Assembly: GCF_025128055.1 (NCBI RefSeq)
Contig: NZ_JAHLYS010000014.1
Coordinates: forward strand, 1-63,096
Length of the DNA: 63,096 nt
Direction: 5' to 3'
Source of the DNA: Synechococcus sp. CS-1329
Lineage (GTDB): Bacteria; Cyanobacteriota; Cyanobacteriia; PCC-6307; Cyanobiaceae
In this document: positions 35,631 through 46,393 of the stretch, piece after piece
How positions within the stretch are numbered: the stretch's first letter is position 1
Layout: every line of letters begins with the position of its first letter
The notes under the pieces: generated by a model
The model's database searches: none
Told to the model about the DNA's origin: nothing
What the model saw: the letters and a program-made list of their open reading frames with translations, nothing else
Translations under genes and position numbers: made by a program

Positions 35631-36363
35631 GCCGGTGGTGGTGGGCGTAGGCCTCCTGCTCCAGGCGGATCTCGGTGGGGCTGGCCTTGGCATAGACGGG
35701 ATCCTGCAGCTGGCGCTGGTTGATCGGATCTAGAACGATCGAGAGGCCCAGCAGCTTGGGCCGCGCCCCCGGTCCGCCATGGCGGCAGCTCTGGGCCACG
35801 TGGATCGCTTCGTGGTTGAGCACTCGGGCGAACTCCACGCTTCCCTTCTCGATCACATCGGGGCGGATGCGCAGGGTGCGGGCTGCTGGGTCCCATTCGC
35901 CGGCGGCCCGGACCTTGCGGGGCGGGCCGATCACCACCTGCACCCCTGAGCGCCCGAGCCCGCTCAGCAGGCTGGCGATGGCGTCATGCTCCAGCTGGTG
36001 GCTGGGGGGGTTGCGGCGCAGCGCCTCGATCTGGGTGATGCTCAACGGCGGATCCCCCAGGCGCCGCTTGTAGATGTAGCGGATGCGGCCGTTGCCGAGG
36101 GACTCAGCCCGGGGCAGCCAGCTGCGGTCAGCCGTTCTCAGCTGGGCCAGCAGCTCCGGTAGATCAGCGCTGGTGAGCAGCCGATCGCCGGGCCGGGGTG
36201 GCTCCGGACGGCCGGCGAGCACCACCTCCTGCAACTGCACGCTGAGGTCCTGCAGGGCGACAAGGGTGTCGCTGCGCCGCGCCTGGGGGGAGAGCAGCGC
36301 CAGGGCGGCCAGGGCGCCGGCGCCGCTGAGGGCCATCCCCACCAGCACAGGGGTTTTGCTCAT
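35539..36363 (-). CDS. Membrane-anchored protein with HEAIH zinc-peptidase-like motif
   Basis: 274 aa. An N-terminal membrane segment or signal (LVGMALSGAGALAALALL) precedes a soluble domain. The segment FARVLNHEAIHVAQSCRHGG contains HExxH, the zinc-metallopeptidase motif, and a downstream LEQEAYAHHHRLS gives a plausible third ligand (Glu) in the gluzincin style. A periplasmic or lumenal peptidase is therefore possible but not demonstrated. It is not one of the well-known FtsH, HtpX or SPP families. The 3' end overlaps the convergent gene by 92 bp. Confidence 0.68.
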   Translation of the reverse strand: MSKTPVLVGMALSGAGALAALALLSPQARRSDTLVALQDLSVQLQEVVLAGRPEPPRPGDRLLTSADLPELLAQLRTADRSWLPRAESLGNGRIRYIYKRRLGDPPLSITQIEALRRNPPSHQLEHDAIASLLSGLGRSGVQVVIGPPRKVRAAGEWDPAARTLRIRPDVIEKGSVEFARVLNHEAIHVAQSCRHGGPGARPKLLGLSIVLDPINQRQLQDPVYAKASPTEIRLEQEAYAHHHRLSLGPALLAQECRTPLWAQEKSPAAGPAVR

Positions 36364-36503
36364 GACGGGATCAGGCGCATGCAGCGGGGGCGGAGTGGAT
36401 GGCCATGGCGGAGCGGTCTGAGCGCCTGGGGGGAATCCTGGCGGCGGGCCGCGGCCGCTGCCGCCGCTTGCGAAGATCGAGCCCCGCGCCCGCCTGCTCT
36501 CCG

Positions 36504-39500
36504 ATGCCCCTCACCGCCCTGGTGCGCCAGCTCGAGCAGGTGCCCCTCACCGGAGAGGTGCTGGAGCGCAGTGGGCGGCCCGAGCGCCTGCGGCTCAGTG
36601 GAGCGGGCCGGGCGGCGCGGGCGCTGATCGCCAGTGCCCTGGCCCGTCGCGGTGGCCGGCCGCTGGTGGTGATCGTGCCCACCCTGGAGGAGGCCGGTCG
36701 CTGGACGGCCCTGCTGGAGCTGATGGGCTGGCCCACGGCCCAGCTCTATCCCACCAGCGAGGGCTCCCCCTATGAACCCTTTGATCCCACCAGTGAGATC
36801 ACCTGGGGCCAGCTGCAGGTGCTCAGCGAGCTGATCGATGGCACGGGCCGCTCCTGGTCGGGAGCGATCGTGGCCACCGAGAGGGCCCTGCAGCCCCACC
36901 TGCCGCCGCCCGAGGCCCTGGCCGGCCGTTGCCTCAGTCTGCGCAAGGGCAGCAGCGTTGACCTCGAGGAGCTGGCCGACACCCTCACCCGCCTGGGCTA
37001 CGAGCGGGTGCCGACGATCGAGCAGGAGGGCAGCTGGAGCCGCCGCGGCGACATCGTGGATGTGTATCCGGTGAGCGCCGAGCTGCCGGTGCGGCTGGAG
37101 TTCTTCGGGGAAGACCTGGAGAAGCTCAGGGAGTTCGATCCCGCCAGCCAGCGCTCCCTCGATGCGATCGAGGCGGTGCGCCTCACCCCCACGGGCTATG
37201 CCCCACTGATCGCCGATGCCCTGCGCGAGTCGATGCCGGAGGCCCTCAGCGAGCTGCTGGCTCCCGAGGCCCTTGAGCAGCTGCTGGAGGGGGGCACGCC
37301 CGAGGGAATGCGCCGGCTGATGGGCCTGGCCTGGAGGCAGCCCGCCTCCCTGCTCGACTACCTGCCCGAGGCCACGCTGATCGCGGTGGATGAGCGGCGC
37401 CAGGGCCTGGCCCATGGCCAGCAGTGGTTCGACCACGCCAGCGACCACCACGCTGAGCTGAGCGCTGCGCTGCCGGCGGACTGCCTGCCGCCGTCGCTGC
37501 ACCGGCCGGTGGCGGCGGCCCTGGCGGACTCCGATCACTTCGCCGGCTTCGATCTGGCCGAGCTGCACGAGAGCGATCGGCACCCCAACGCCTTCGATCT
37601 CTCCAGCCGTCCGGTGCCGGCTCACCCCAACGCCTTCGGCCGTCTTGCGGCGCTGGTGAAGGGGTACCAGCAGGAGAAGGCCCGGGTCTGGCTGGTGTCG
37701 GCCCAGCCCAGCCGGGCGGTGGCGCTGCTGGAGGAGCACGACTGCCCCAGCCGCTTCGTGCCCAATCCCCACGATTTTCCGGCGATCGAGCGCCTGATCG
37801 AGCAGGCCACGCCGGTGGCCCTGAAGCTGCGCGGCACCGCCGAGCTGGAGGGTCTGCAGCTGCCGGCCTGGCGGCTGGTGCTGCTCACCGATCGGGAGTT
37901 CTTCGGCCAGCACAGCCTGGCCGCCTCGGGCTACGTGCGCCGGCGCCGCAAGGCGGCCAGCCGCACGGTGGACCCGGGCAAGATGCGCCCCGGCGACTTC
38001 GTGGTGCACCGCAACCATGGCATCGGCCGCTTCCTGCGGCTGGAGAAGCTGGCGATCAGCGCTGAATCGCGTGATTACCTGGTGGTGCAGTACGCCGATG
38101 GGCTGCTGCGGGTGGCGGCCGATCAGCTGGGCAGCCTGGGGCGCTTCCGTGCCAGCAGCGACAGCCCGCCGGAGCTGAACCGCATGGGCGGTGTGGCCTG
38201 GACCCGGGCCAAGGAGCGCGCCCGCAAGGCGGTGCGCAAGGTGGCGCTGGACCTGGTGAAGCTCTACGCGGAGCGTCAGCAGGCGGCCGGCTTCCCCTTC
38301 CCGCCCGATGGCCCCTGGCAGGGGGAGCTGGAGGACTCCTTCCCCTACGAGCCCACGCCCGATCAGCTGAGGGCAATCACTGAGGTGAAGCGCGACATGG
38401 AGAAGCCCGAGCCGATGGACCGGCTGGTGTGTGGCGATGTGGGCTTCGGCAAGACCGAAGTGGCGATCCGGGCGGTGTTCAAGGCGGTGACCGCCGGCAA
38501 GCAATGCGCCCTGCTGGCCCCCACCACGGTGCTGGCCCAGCAGCACTGGCGCACCCTGAGCGAACGCTTCGCCCCCTATCCGCTCAAGGTGGCCCTGCTC
38601 AACCGCTTCCGCACCACCAGCGAGCGCAAGACGATCCTTGAGGGCCTCAAGGATGGAACGGTGGATGTGGTGGTGGGCACCCATCAGCTGCTGAGCAAGG
38701 GCACCCACTTCGAGAAGCTCGGTCTGCTGGTGGTGGATGAGGAGCAGCGCTTCGGTGTGAACCAGAAGGAGAAGATCAAGGCGCTGCGCAGGGACGTGGA
38801 TGTGCTCACCCTCTCGGCCACGCCGATTCCACGCACGCTCTACATGAGCCTCTCGGGGGTGCGGGAGATGAGCCTGATCACCACCCCACCGCCCCTGCGC
38901 CGGCCGATCAAGACCCACCTGGCGGCCCTGGATGAAGAGGCGGTGCGCAGCGCCATCCGCCAGGAGCTCGACCGCGGCGGTCAGGTGTTTTACGTGGTGC
39001 CGCGGGTGGAGGGGATCGAGGAGGTGGCGGGCCAGTTGCGCGAGATGCTGCCGGGCCTGAAGTTGCTGGTGGCCCACGGCCAGATGGGTGAGGGGGAGCT
39101 GGAGAGCGCCATGGTGGCCTTCAACGCCGGTGAAGCCGACGTGATGCTCTGCACCACGATCATCGAGAGCGGCCTGGATATCCCGCGGGTGAACACGATT
39201 CTGGTGGAAGACGCCCACCGCTTCGGTCTGGCCCAGCTCTATCAATTGCGCGGCCGGGTGGGACGCAGCGGTGTGCAGGCCCATGCCTGGCTCTTCTATC
39301 CCGGTGATGCCTCCTTGAGTGAGGCGGCGCGGCAGCGCTTGCGGGCGATTCAGGAATTCGCCCAGCTGGGCAGTGGCTACCAGCTGGCCATGCGCGACAT
39401 GGAGATCCGTGGGGTGGGCAATCTGCTGGGGGTGGAGCAGAGCGGCCAGATGGAAGTGATCGGTTTCGATCTCTACATGGAGATGCTGCAGGAATCGCTG

Positions 39501-40067
39501 GCGGAGATCCAGGGCCAGGACATCCCGGTGGTGGAGGAAACCCAGATCGATCTGCCGATCACCGCCTTCATCCCCGCCGACTGGATTCCCGAGAGCGACG
39601 AGAAGATCGCCGCCTACCGCGCCGCCGCCGATTGCCGCGCCCGCGAGGAGCTGGTGCAGCTGGCCGCCGACTGGGCGGACCGCTACGGCTCCCTGCCCTC
39701 ACCGGTGGCGAGCCTGCTGCAGTTGATGGAGCTGAAGCTGCTGGCGCGTCGCTGCGGCTTCTCGCGCATCCGCCTGGAGAAGCCCAACATCGTGCTGGAA
39801 ACCCCGATGGAGGAGCCTGCCTTCCGCCTGCTGCGCCAGGGTCTGCCCCAGCATCTGCATGGCCGACTGGTGTATCAGGGCGGCGGCGGCAGCGCCGCCA
39901 AGGTGCTGGCCCGTGGTCTGAATGTGCTGGCGGCCGACCGCCAGCTCGAGATGCTCAAGGAGTGGCTGCTGGCGATGGCCGAGCAGATCCCCGGAGCCGA
40001 TGGCCTCACCGACGCCCAGCGCAGCGAGCAGGCGGCCGCGAAGAACGCGGCGGTGCTGGCGGTGTGA
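36504..40067 (+). CDS. mfd: Transcription-repair coupling factor Mfd
   Basis: About 1187 aa from the Met at 36504. The open frame extends 35 codons upstream to 36399 without family-like sequence. Domain order: UvrB-homology domains with [12 protein letters not shown], the RNA-polymerase-interacting CarD-like domain ([26 protein letters not shown], near 490-560), then RecG-like helicase motifs [13 protein letters not shown] (Walker A), [10 protein letters not shown] (DEEQ box), [16 protein letters not shown] and RGRVGRSG, and the C-terminal TRCF domain. It removes stalled RNA polymerase at lesions and recruits UvrA. Confidence 0.96.
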   Translation: MPLTALVRQLEQVPLTGEVLERSGRPERLRLSGAGRAARALIASALARRGGRPLVVIVPTLEEAGRWTALLELMGWPTAQLYPTSEGSPYEPFDPTSEITWGQLQVLSELIDGTGRSWSGAIVATERALQPHLPPPEALAGRCLSLRKGSSVDLEELADTLTRLGYERVPTIEQEGSWSRRGDIVDVYPVSAELPVRLEFFGEDLEKLREFDPASQRSLDAIEAVRLTPTGYAPLIADALRESMPEALSELLAPEALEQLLEGGTPEGMRRLMGLAWRQPASLLDYLPEATLIAVDERRQGLAHGQQWFDHASDHHAELSAALPADCLPPSLHRPVAAALADSDHFAGFDLAELHESDRHPNAFDLSSRPVPAHPNAFGRLAALVKGYQQEKARVWLVSAQPSRAVALLEEHDCPSRFVPNPHDFPAIERLIEQATPVALKLRGTAELEGLQLPAWRLVLLTDREFFGQHSLAASGYVRRRRKAASRTVDPGKMRPGDFVVHRNHGIGRFLRLEKLAISAESRDYLVVQYADGLLRVAADQLGSLGRFRASSDSPPELNRMGGVAWTRAKERARKAVRKVALDLVKLYAERQQAAGFPFPPDGPWQGELEDSFPYEPTPDQLRAITEVKRDMEKPEPMDRLVCGDVGFGKTEVAIRAVFKAVTAGKQCALLAPTTVLAQQHWRTLSERFAPYPLKVALLNRFRTTSERKTILEGLKDGTVDVVVGTHQLLSKGTHFEKLGLLVVDEEQRFGVNQKEKIKALRRDVDVLTLSATPIPRTLYMSLSGVREMSLITTPPPLRRPIKTHLAALDEEAVRSAIRQELDRGGQVFYVVPRVEGIEEVAGQLREMLPGLKLLVAHGQMGEGELESAMVAFNAGEADVMLCTTIIESGLDIPRVNTILVEDAHRFGLAQLYQLRGRVGRSGVQAHAWLFYPGDASLSEAARQRLRAIQEFAQLGSGYQLAMRDMEIRGVGNLLGVEQSGQMEVIGFDLYMEMLQESLAEIQGQDIPVVEETQIDLPITAFIPADWIPESDEKIAAYRAAADCRAREELVQLAADWADRYGSLPSPVASLLQLMELKLLARRCGFSRIRLEKPNIVLETPMEEPAFRLLRQGLPQHLHGRLVYQGGGGSAAKVLARGLNVLAADRQLEMLKEWLLAMAEQIPGADGLTDAQRSEQAAAKNAAVLAV

Positions 40068-40171
40068 AGCGTGGTGGCACGGCTCCCTGGGCGGTTTCAG
40101 GAAAGCTACAGGTTGCCTCCTGTCTCATCTGCGCAAAAGTTCGTTACAGTGCTACGAAATGAAACGTGGTC

Positions 40172-40357
40172 ATGGGTGAATTGGTGGGCGGATCGGTTGG
40201 CATCACGGCTGAGCTGCAGAGCGGCTATGCGCTTGTTTCGGCTGTGATCAGCGTTCTGGCCCTCGGCGTCTTCGCCCTGTTCCAGAACGACCAGGAGAAC
40301 AACAACGACGACGACGACTCCAACCCCGGCGGCGGCCTGATGCAGCCGGTGGCCTGA
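40172..40357 (+). CDS. Small single-span membrane protein with acidic tail
   Basis: 61 aa from the ATG at 40172. One hydrophobic helix (about 17-38: YALVSAVISVLALGVFALF) is followed by a strongly acidic Asn/Asp tail (NNNDDDDS) and a short Gly/Pro end. This resembles small thylakoid proteins of picocyanobacteria but matches none of the named Psb, Psa or Pet subunits I know. The upstream 100 bp is AT-richer (GTTACAGTGCTACGAAATG), as before well-expressed genes. Convergent with the protease gene. Confidence 0.6.
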   Translation: MGELVGGSVGITAELQSGYALVSAVISVLALGVFALFQNDQENNNDDDDSNPGGGLMQPVA

Positions 40358-40377
40358 GGCTCAGAGAGGCCTGAGGC

Positions 40378-41724
40378 CTAGGGGGTGACCGCTGCCGGAG
40401 CCCCCAGAGCTGACGGCAGGTTGGCGCTGCTGGGGTTGTAGGTGGTGCGGGAAGCACTGGCTTGGCGCAGCTTTTTCATCAGGGTGGATTCGGCGGCGCG
40501 GTATTGCACGTCTTTGGAGGTGCCCAGGTCTTCCAGCCTGAGTTTGGAAGCTTCGGCTTCGCTCAGCTTCACGGACACATCAGGGGCGATGCCGTGCTTG
40601 TGAATGTCGCGGCCGCTGGGGGTGAGGTACTTGGCGATGGTCACGGTCATGCCGGAGCCATCTGAGAGCCCCCGCACCGACTGCACCAAGCCCTTGCCGA
40701 AGGTTTTCTGACCCACCAGCACGGCGCGCTTGTTGTCCTGCAGGGCGCCGGAGAGGATCTCGCTGGCGCTGGCGGAGCCTTCGTTGACCAGCACCACGAT
40801 CGGTGATTTTGTCAGGGCGCGGCCGTTGGCGCGGCGCACGTCCTGAATGCCGTCGCGGGTGCGGGTGGAGACGATGATGCCCTCATCCAGCAACTGGCGG
40901 GCGATCTCCACACTGGCCATCAGCAGGCCACCGGGGTTGCTGCGCAGGTCGAGCACGTAGCCCTGCACGCCCTTCTGCTCCAGGTCACGCAGGGCGGCGC
41001 GCATGTCCTTGGCGGCGTTGGCGTTGAACTGCTTCAGGCGGATGTAGCCCACCTTGACGCCGTCGGGGCCGGTGTTGATCTGGTGCTCCACCGCATGCAA
41101 CTCGATGCGGGCGCGGGTGAGCGGCACGGACACCACCTGGCTGCGGCGCCGCAGCTCCAGAGTGACCTTGGTGCCCGCCTGACCGCGGATCAGCTTGACG
41201 GCATCCTCGGTGGTCATGCCCTTGGTGCTCTTGCCGTCGATCGAGACGATCACGTCCTTGGGCTGGACGCCCGCCTCAGAGGCCGGCGAGCCATCGATCG
41301 GTGAGACCACCACCAGTTCCTTGGTGTCCTTGTCGAGGCTCAGCTGGATGCCCACCCCGGAGAGCTCCCCGGAGGTGTCGATCTGCATCTCCTTGAACTC
41401 CCGCGGATCCATGAAGCGGGTGTAGGGATCGTCGAGGGTGCCGAGCATGCCCCGGATCGCCTCATAGCTTTCCTTGGTGCTGCCGTAGCTCTTGGCCAGT
41501 AGGTCACGGCGCAGCTTGCGCCACTGCTCGGGGGTGTACTTGCCGGTGGTGTCGAGGTAGTCGCGGAAAACGATCTGCCAGGCCTGGTCCATCACCTCCT
41601 TGGGACTGTCGGTGATCAGCGAGGCGGCGCTCGGGGAGCCCACCCAGTCGGTGCCGACGATCACGGCGGTGGCGCAGGCACCCAATCCGGCGAGAACGGC
41701 GATGCCGGTGCGACCCCTGCCCAT
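40378..41724 (-). CDS. Carboxyl-terminal processing protease (S41)
   Basis: 448 aa exported serine protease of the CtpA/CtpB/Prc family. An N-terminal signal or anchor helix (about 7-25), a PDZ domain (about 110-200: SGVGIQLSLD, SPASEAGVQPKDVIVSID), then the tail-specific protease domain with catalytic Ser319 in NEGSASASE and Lys344 in TFGKG, 25 residues apart as in characterised family members. In cyanobacteria such enzymes mature precursor D1 or process lumenal proteins. Which paralogue (A, B or C) this is cannot be fixed. Confidence 0.9.
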   Translation of the reverse strand: MGRGRTGIAVLAGLGACATAVIVGTDWVGSPSAASLITDSPKEVMDQAWQIVFRDYLDTTGKYTPEQWRKLRRDLLAKSYGSTKESYEAIRGMLGTLDDPYTRFMDPREFKEMQIDTSGELSGVGIQLSLDKDTKELVVVSPIDGSPASEAGVQPKDVIVSIDGKSTKGMTTEDAVKLIRGQAGTKVTLELRRRSQVVSVPLTRARIELHAVEHQINTGPDGVKVGYIRLKQFNANAAKDMRAALRDLEQKGVQGYVLDLRSNPGGLLMASVEIARQLLDEGIIVSTRTRDGIQDVRRANGRALTKSPIVVLVNEGSASASEILSGALQDNKRAVLVGQKTFGKGLVQSVRGLSDGSGMTVTIAKYLTPSGRDIHKHGIAPDVSVKLSEAEASKLRLEDLGTSKDVQYRAAESTLMKKLRQASASRTTYNPSSANLPSALGAPAAVTP

Positions 41725-41825
41725 TGGCTGATTCCCTGGAGTTTGACTGTGGCCTCAAGCTAGCCCGCTTGACAGGGCTGGGCGAGGGATCGGGGACAGT
41801 CACAGGCAAGTCAGGATGTGACCGC

Positions 41826-43073
41826 TCAGGGATCCACCCAGCGGCCGTCCTCCTTGATCAGGGCGATCAGCGCCTCCACCCCCTCGGCCTCCGGCACCCG
41901 GCGGATCTCCTCGCGGCCGCGGTAGAGGGAGATGGTGCCGGGGATCTTGCCCACGTAGCCGTAGTCGGCGTCGGCCATCTCGCCGGGGCCATTGACGATG
42001 CAGCCCATCACGGCGATGTCGAGGCCGGTGAGGTGGGAGGTGGCGTTGCGCACCACGTGCAGCACCTCCTCGAGGTTGAACAGGGTGCGGCCGCAGCTGG
42101 GGCAGGCCACGTACTCCACCATCGTTTTCCTCAGGCCCAGGGCCTGCAGGATCGAGTAGCAAACAGGGATCTCCTTCTCCGGCGCCTCGGTGAGCGACAC
42201 CCGGATCGTGTCGCCGAGGCCCTCGGCCAGCAGGGTGGCGATGCCGGCGGTGCTCTTGATGCGGCCGTAGTCGCCATCGCCCGCTTCGGTGACGCCCAGG
42301 TGCAGGGGGTAGTGGAAGCCGCCTGCGTCCATGCGGTCGGCCATCATCCGGTAGGCGGCCAGCATCACCGGCGCCCGCGACGCCTTCATCGACACCACGA
42401 TGTTGTGGAAGTCGAGGCGATCGCAGATGTGGATGAACTCCATGGCGCTCTCCACCATGCCCAGCGGCGTGTCGCCGTAGGTGAACAGCATCCGCTCGGC
42501 CAGCGAGCCGTGGTTCACGCCGATGCGCAGACCCTTGTCCTGCTCCTTGAGCAGGCTCACCAGCGGTTCGAGCGTGGCCTGGATGCGCTCGCCGATCGCC
42601 GCCACCTCCTCGGGGGTGAATTCGGTGCGGTTGGGATCGGGCTTGTCGAACACGTAGAGGCCCGGGTTGATGCGCACCTTGTCGACGTGCTGGGCCACCT
42701 CCAGGGCGATCTTCATGCCGTTGTGGTGCACATCGGCCACCAAGGGCACCGGCTGGTAGGTGTCTTCGAGGCGCTGGCGGATCTCCTTCACCGCCTTGGC
42801 ATGGGCCAGGGAGGGCACGGTGAGCCGCACGATCTCGCAGCCGGCCTCATGCAGGCGGCGGATGCCGGCCGTGGCGCCGGCGATGTCGAGGGTGTCCTCG
42901 TTGATCATCGACTGCACCACCACCGGGTGCTCGCTGCCCACCCAGATGTCGCCCACCCGCACGCTGCGGGTCTTGCGGCGGCGGATCAGGGTGTCGTAGC
43001 GGGGGTTGCTGGCCCAGTCGGCGGGGAGGCCCGGACGGCTGGTGTCGGGGCGGGCGAGGGTGCCGGTCATCAC
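41826..43073 (-). CDS. ispG: (E)-4-hydroxy-3-methylbut-2-enyl-diphosphate synthase IspG
   Basis: 415 aa [4Fe-4S] enzyme of the MEP isoprenoid pathway, converting MEcPP to HMBPP with ferredoxin as reductant. The N-terminal TIM barrel carries [14 protein letters not shown] and [15 protein letters not shown]. The C-terminal cluster domain has [14 protein letters not shown] (two Cys) and [10 protein letters not shown] (third Cys), with a conserved Glu nearby completing the ligands. Length matches cyanobacterial IspG. It feeds carotenoid and chlorophyll side chains. Confidence 0.95.
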   Translation of the reverse strand: MMTGTLARPDTSRPGLPADWASNPRYDTLIRRRKTRSVRVGDIWVGSEHPVVVQSMINEDTLDIAGATAGIRRLHEAGCEIVRLTVPSLAHAKAVKEIRQRLEDTYQPVPLVADVHHNGMKIALEVAQHVDKVRINPGLYVFDKPDPNRTEFTPEEVAAIGERIQATLEPLVSLLKEQDKGLRIGVNHGSLAERMLFTYGDTPLGMVESAMEFIHICDRLDFHNIVVSMKASRAPVMLAAYRMMADRMDAGGFHYPLHLGVTEAGDGDYGRIKSTAGIATLLAEGLGDTIRVSLTEAPEKEIPVCYSILQALGLRKTMVEYVACPSCGRTLFNLEEVLHVVRNATSHLTGLDIAVMGCIVNGPGEMADADYGYVGKIPGTISLYRGREEIRRVPEAEGVEALIALIKEDGRWVDP

Positions 43074-43108
43074 CAGGGGGCCGGGAAGTGGTCCAACCCT
43101 GCCACAGA

Positions 43109-43735
43109 TCAGGGGGCGCCTGACGAATCCGCGCTGGGCTCCGGGGCGGCCCTGAGCTGCTCAAGGCGATCCCTGACCGCCTTGAGGTCCTGCCAGGTGT
43201 GCCACTTGGGGCTTTCCGGTTCCCGTGAGGGATTGCGCAGCAGATAGGAGGGGTGAAAGATCGGCAGGCACCAGCGGCCCTGCCACCGCTGCCACTGGCC
43301 GCGCAGGCGGGTGATGCCGCCCTTGATCCCCAGCACCCCTTCCACGGCGGTGCCGCCGGCCAGCAGCAGCACCTGCGGTTGCACCAGCTCCACCTGCTGC
43401 TGCAGCCAGGGCAGGCAGGCGGCCATCTCCTGGGGGCTGGGTTTGCGGTTCTCAGGCGGGCGGCACTTCACCACGTTGCAGATGTAGGCGTCGCGGTTGC
43501 TGTCGATGCCGACGCTCTCGAGCATCCGATCCAGCAGCTGCCCCGCCCGGCCCACGAAGGGGGAGCCGCTGGCGTCCTCCTGGGCGCCGGGGCCCTCGCC
43601 GATCACCATCAGGGCGGCGCGGGGATCACCCCGGCTCACCACCACCTGCTGGCGCCCTTCCGCCAGGGAGCAGCGGCGGCACTCGGCGCAGCCCTGGGCG
43701 AGCTGCTGCAGGGCCCTGCCCGAATCACCCTCCAT
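43109..43735 (-). CDS. Family 4 uracil-DNA glycosylase
   Basis: About 208 aa from the Met at 43735. An Fe-S uracil-DNA glycosylase that removes uracil from DNA. The N-terminal Cys pair of the 4Fe-4S cluster is in CAECRRC, motif A is [35 protein letters not shown] holds further cluster ligands, and motif B is [11 protein letters not shown] longer start at 43786 is possible. It is divergent from the aminotransferase gene across about 200 bp. Confidence 0.87.
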   Translation of the reverse strand: MEGDSGRALQQLAQGCAECRRCSLAEGRQQVVVSRGDPRAALMVIGEGPGAQEDASGSPFVGRAGQLLDRMLESVGIDSNRDAYICNVVKCRPPENRKPSPQEMAACLPWLQQQVELVQPQVLLLAGGTAVEGVLGIKGGITRLRGQWQRWQGRWCLPIFHPSYLLRNPSREPESPKWHTWQDLKAVRDRLEQLRAAPEPSADSSGAP

Positions 43736-43937
43736 CCACGCTCCCCCCTGGGCCTGAGCCCCCAAGTTGGCGGCAGCGGGGGTCACCTGTCCAGGTGCCG
43801 AGCGTGACGGTGCCCGCTCGAACCTTTCCCAGGAAGGGCGTCAGGCAGGATGCAAGCTCTCCCTGGCGCTTCTTTTTCGGAGCGCCGCGGCCCTTTGTGG
43901 CCGCTTCGCGCTGCGGCCGTCGGCCGCGCCCCCGCCG

Positions 43938-45116
43938 ATGCCCCGCCCGTTGAAGCTCTCGGCCCGGGCCGAAGCCCTGCAGCCTTCGCTCACCCTGGCC
44001 ATTGCGGCCCGCGCCAAGCAGTTGCGCGCCGGGGGGCAGGACATCTGCAGCCTGAGCGCGGGCGAACCCGATTTCGACACTCCCGCCTTCATCCGCCAGG
44101 CGGCCAGCGACGCCCTCGAAGCTGGTGCCACCCGCTACGGCCCGGCCGCCGGTGAGCCGGCCCTGCGTGAGGCGATCGCCGCCAAGCTCAGCGATGAGAA
44201 CGGGGTTCCCACCAAGGCCGAGCAGGTGCTGGTCACCAATGGCGGCAAGCAGGCTCTGTTCAACCTCTTTCAGGTGCTGCTGGGCCCCGGCGACGAGGTG
44301 TTGCTGCCCTCTCCCTACTGGCTCAGCTACCCGGAGATGGTGCGGCTGGCCGGGGCCACGGTGCGGCTGCTGCCCAGCGACGCCGAGCAGGGCTTCCGCC
44401 TCGATCCCGAACAGCTGGAGGCGGCGATCACCCCGGCCAGCCGCCTGCTGGTGCTGAACAGCCCCTCCAATCCCACCGGGATGGTGCTCAGCCGCCGGGA
44501 GCTGGAGGCCATCGCCGTGGTGCTGCGCCGCCATCCCCAGGTGGCCGTGGTCTGCGACGAGATCTATGAATTCCTGCTGGCCCCGGGCCATGAGCACCAC
44601 AGCCTCGCGGCGGTGGCGCCCGATCTGAGCGATCGGGTCTTCATCGTCAACGGTTTCGCCAAGGGCTGGGCCATGACCGGCTGGCGGCTGGGCTTTCTGG
44701 CCGGCCCCACCGCCGTGGTGAGTGCCGCGATCGCCCTGCAGAGTCAGAGCACCAGCAACGTCTGCTCCTTCGCCCAGTTCGGTGCCCTGGCGGCGGTGAG
44801 TGGCCCACGCGACTGCGTCGTGGAGATGGCGCGCCAGTTCAGTGAGCGGCGTTCCCTGCTCCATCAGGGTCTCGTGGCCCTGCCGGGGCTGACCCTGCAG
44901 CCACCGCAGGGGGCTTTTTATGTCTTCCCGGATGTGAGCGCCCACGGGCTTGATTCGATGACGTTCTGCAACCGCCTGCTCACGGACGTGGGTCTGGCGC
45001 TGGTGCCGGGAATCGCCTTCGGTGACGACCGCTGCGTACGCCTCTCCTGTGCCGCGTCCCCCGCCACCCTGCGTGACGGACTGGACCGACTCGGCCACTT
45101 CCTCGCATCCCTGTAA
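43938..45116 (+). CDS. PLP-dependent aspartate-type aminotransferase
   Basis: 392 aa from the ATG at 43938. Fold-type I aminotransferase of the AspC/prephenate-aminotransferase class. PLP-binding Lys242 is in VNGFAKGWAMTGWRLG; other class I motifs are LSAGEPDFDTP, LNSPSNPTGMV, VVCDEIYE and the C-terminal Arg in CVRLSCA. It interconverts aspartate or glutamate with the 2-oxo acids; activity on prephenate is common in this clade but not testable here. A short GC-rich hairpin (43913-43927) precedes the start. Confidence 0.9.
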   Translation: MPRPLKLSARAEALQPSLTLAIAARAKQLRAGGQDICSLSAGEPDFDTPAFIRQAASDALEAGATRYGPAAGEPALREAIAAKLSDENGVPTKAEQVLVTNGGKQALFNLFQVLLGPGDEVLLPSPYWLSYPEMVRLAGATVRLLPSDAEQGFRLDPEQLEAAITPASRLLVLNSPSNPTGMVLSRRELEAIAVVLRRHPQVAVVCDEIYEFLLAPGHEHHSLAAVAPDLSDRVFIVNGFAKGWAMTGWRLGFLAGPTAVVSAAIALQSQSTSNVCSFAQFGALAAVSGPRDCVVEMARQFSERRSLLHQGLVALPGLTLQPPQGAFYVFPDVSAHGLDSMTFCNRLLTDVGLALVPGIAFGDDRCVRLSCAASPATLRDGLDRLGHFLASL

Positions 45117-45130
45117 CTCGAAGCACTCCC

Positions 45131-46099
45131 ATGCTCTCCTTGCCCCTCCTCCGCCCACGCCTTCCCCGCGCCGGTTTTCGCCTGGCTCTGCTTGCCGGCC
45201 TGGCCCTGGCCCTCACGCCAGCGGCTCTGCCGCCCCAGCTGCAGCAGGCCGCACCCCAGCTCGCCGGCGCCCAGGCCCAGCAGAAGCTGCTGCGGATCAG
45301 CGCCATTCCAGATCAGAAGCCCGAAACCCTCAACCGCCTCTACCCCCTGCTGGCGAACGAACTGAGCCGCAGCCTCGGTGTGCCGGTGAAGTACGTGCCG
45401 GTGACTGATTACACCGCAACCGTGAGTGCCTTTCGCCGCGGCGATCTGGATCTGGTCTGGTTCGGAGCCCTCACCGGTGTTCAGGCCCGGCTGCAGAAGC
45501 CCGGCGCCAGGGTGATCGCCCAGCGCGACATCGACGCCTCCTTCCAGAGCTTCTTCATCGCCAACACGGCCAGTGGAATCAAGCCCATCGCCAACCAGAA
45601 GGGGCTGACTGCGCTCGTGGGCAAGCGCTTCACCTTCGGCTCGGAGAGCTCCACCTCCGGTCGGCTGATGCCCCAGTACTTCCTCGGCCAGGCCGGCGTG
45701 CGGCTGAGTGATTTCGCCGGCGGCGCCCCGGGCTTCAGCAGCAGCCACGACGCCACGATCGCCCTCGTGCAGAGCGGCGCTTATCAGGCTGGGGTGGTGA
45801 ACGAGGAGGTGTGGAAGAGCAGCCTCAGCTCTGGCAGGACTGACCCGAAGAAGGTGATCGTGATCTGGCGCACTCCCGGTTACGCCAACTACCACTGACT
45901 CGCGCAGCCGAATCTCGACCAGCGCTTCGGCAAGGGTTTCACCACCAGGCTTCAATCCACCTTCCTGAATCTGAGCGCCAGCAATCCAAAGCAAGCCCAG
46001 ATCCTCGACCTCTTCGGTGCAAAACGATTCATTTCTGCACCTCCGCGTCTGTACGACCCGATCGAAAAGGTGGGCCGCGAGATCGGCAAGATCCGCTGA
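45131..46099 (+). pseudogene. phnD: Phosphonate/phosphite-type binding protein gene with in-frame TGA
   Basis: 322 codons. A signal peptide (LALLAGLALALTPAAL) precedes a PhnD/PtxB-type periplasmic binding protein: VPVKYVPVTDYTATVSAF, GDLDLVWFGALTGVQA and FTFGSESSTSGRLMPQYFL are family motifs. Codon 256 (45896-45898) is TGA in ...YANYH[TGA]LAQPNLDQRF, where a Trp (TGG) would be natural. The same frame continues with family-like sequence for 66 codons to a TGA at 46097. A single G-to-A change explains it. Either the gene is broken, or the TGA is read through, or it is a sequencing error. It heads the operon with the ATPase and permease genes. Confidence 0.82.
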
Positions 46100-46147
46100 G
46101 CCTCGCCGCTGGGGCCCCTTAGCCTGAGGCCAGGTCCGAGCGGTTGC

Positions 46148-46369
46148 ATGCAGTTCAACGGCAGTCTGGAGGAGCTTCAGGCCCTCGTCGCCCAGCTGGG
46201 CCAACCTGGCCACTGGGTGCACCAGGGAGCCTTCGAGATGTATGTGCTCGATGCCGAGGACACCAACATTCGCCTGAACTGGTGGCCCCGCAGCGGCGAG
46301 CTCCGCCTGGTGGGTGATCCGGCCGAGCGCGTGGGTCTCGAAGCGGCCCTCCGGGCGCTGCTGCCCTGA
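46148..46369 (+). CDS. Small hypothetical protein inside the phosphonate-type operon
   Basis: 73 aa, ATG at 46148. It reads as one small alpha/beta domain (LEELQALVAQLGQPGHW, MYVLDAEDTNIRLNWWPRSGEL). No signal peptide or catalytic motif. It lies 48 bp after the binding-protein gene and 24 bp before the ATPase gene on the same strand, so it is probably cotranscribed. The family is unknown to me. The Trp-rich strand suggests a real folded protein. Confidence 0.58.
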   Translation: MQFNGSLEELQALVAQLGQPGHWVHQGAFEMYVLDAEDTNIRLNWWPRSGELRLVGDPAERVGLEAALRALLP

Positions 46370-46393
46370 GCCCCAGGATGCTGGGGGGATGGA

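Noticed and set aside
36360-39284. 974-codon minus-strand open frame inside mfd
   Set aside because: Antisense to all Mfd helicase motifs. It is rich in His, Gln and Leu, typical of high-GC shadow frames.
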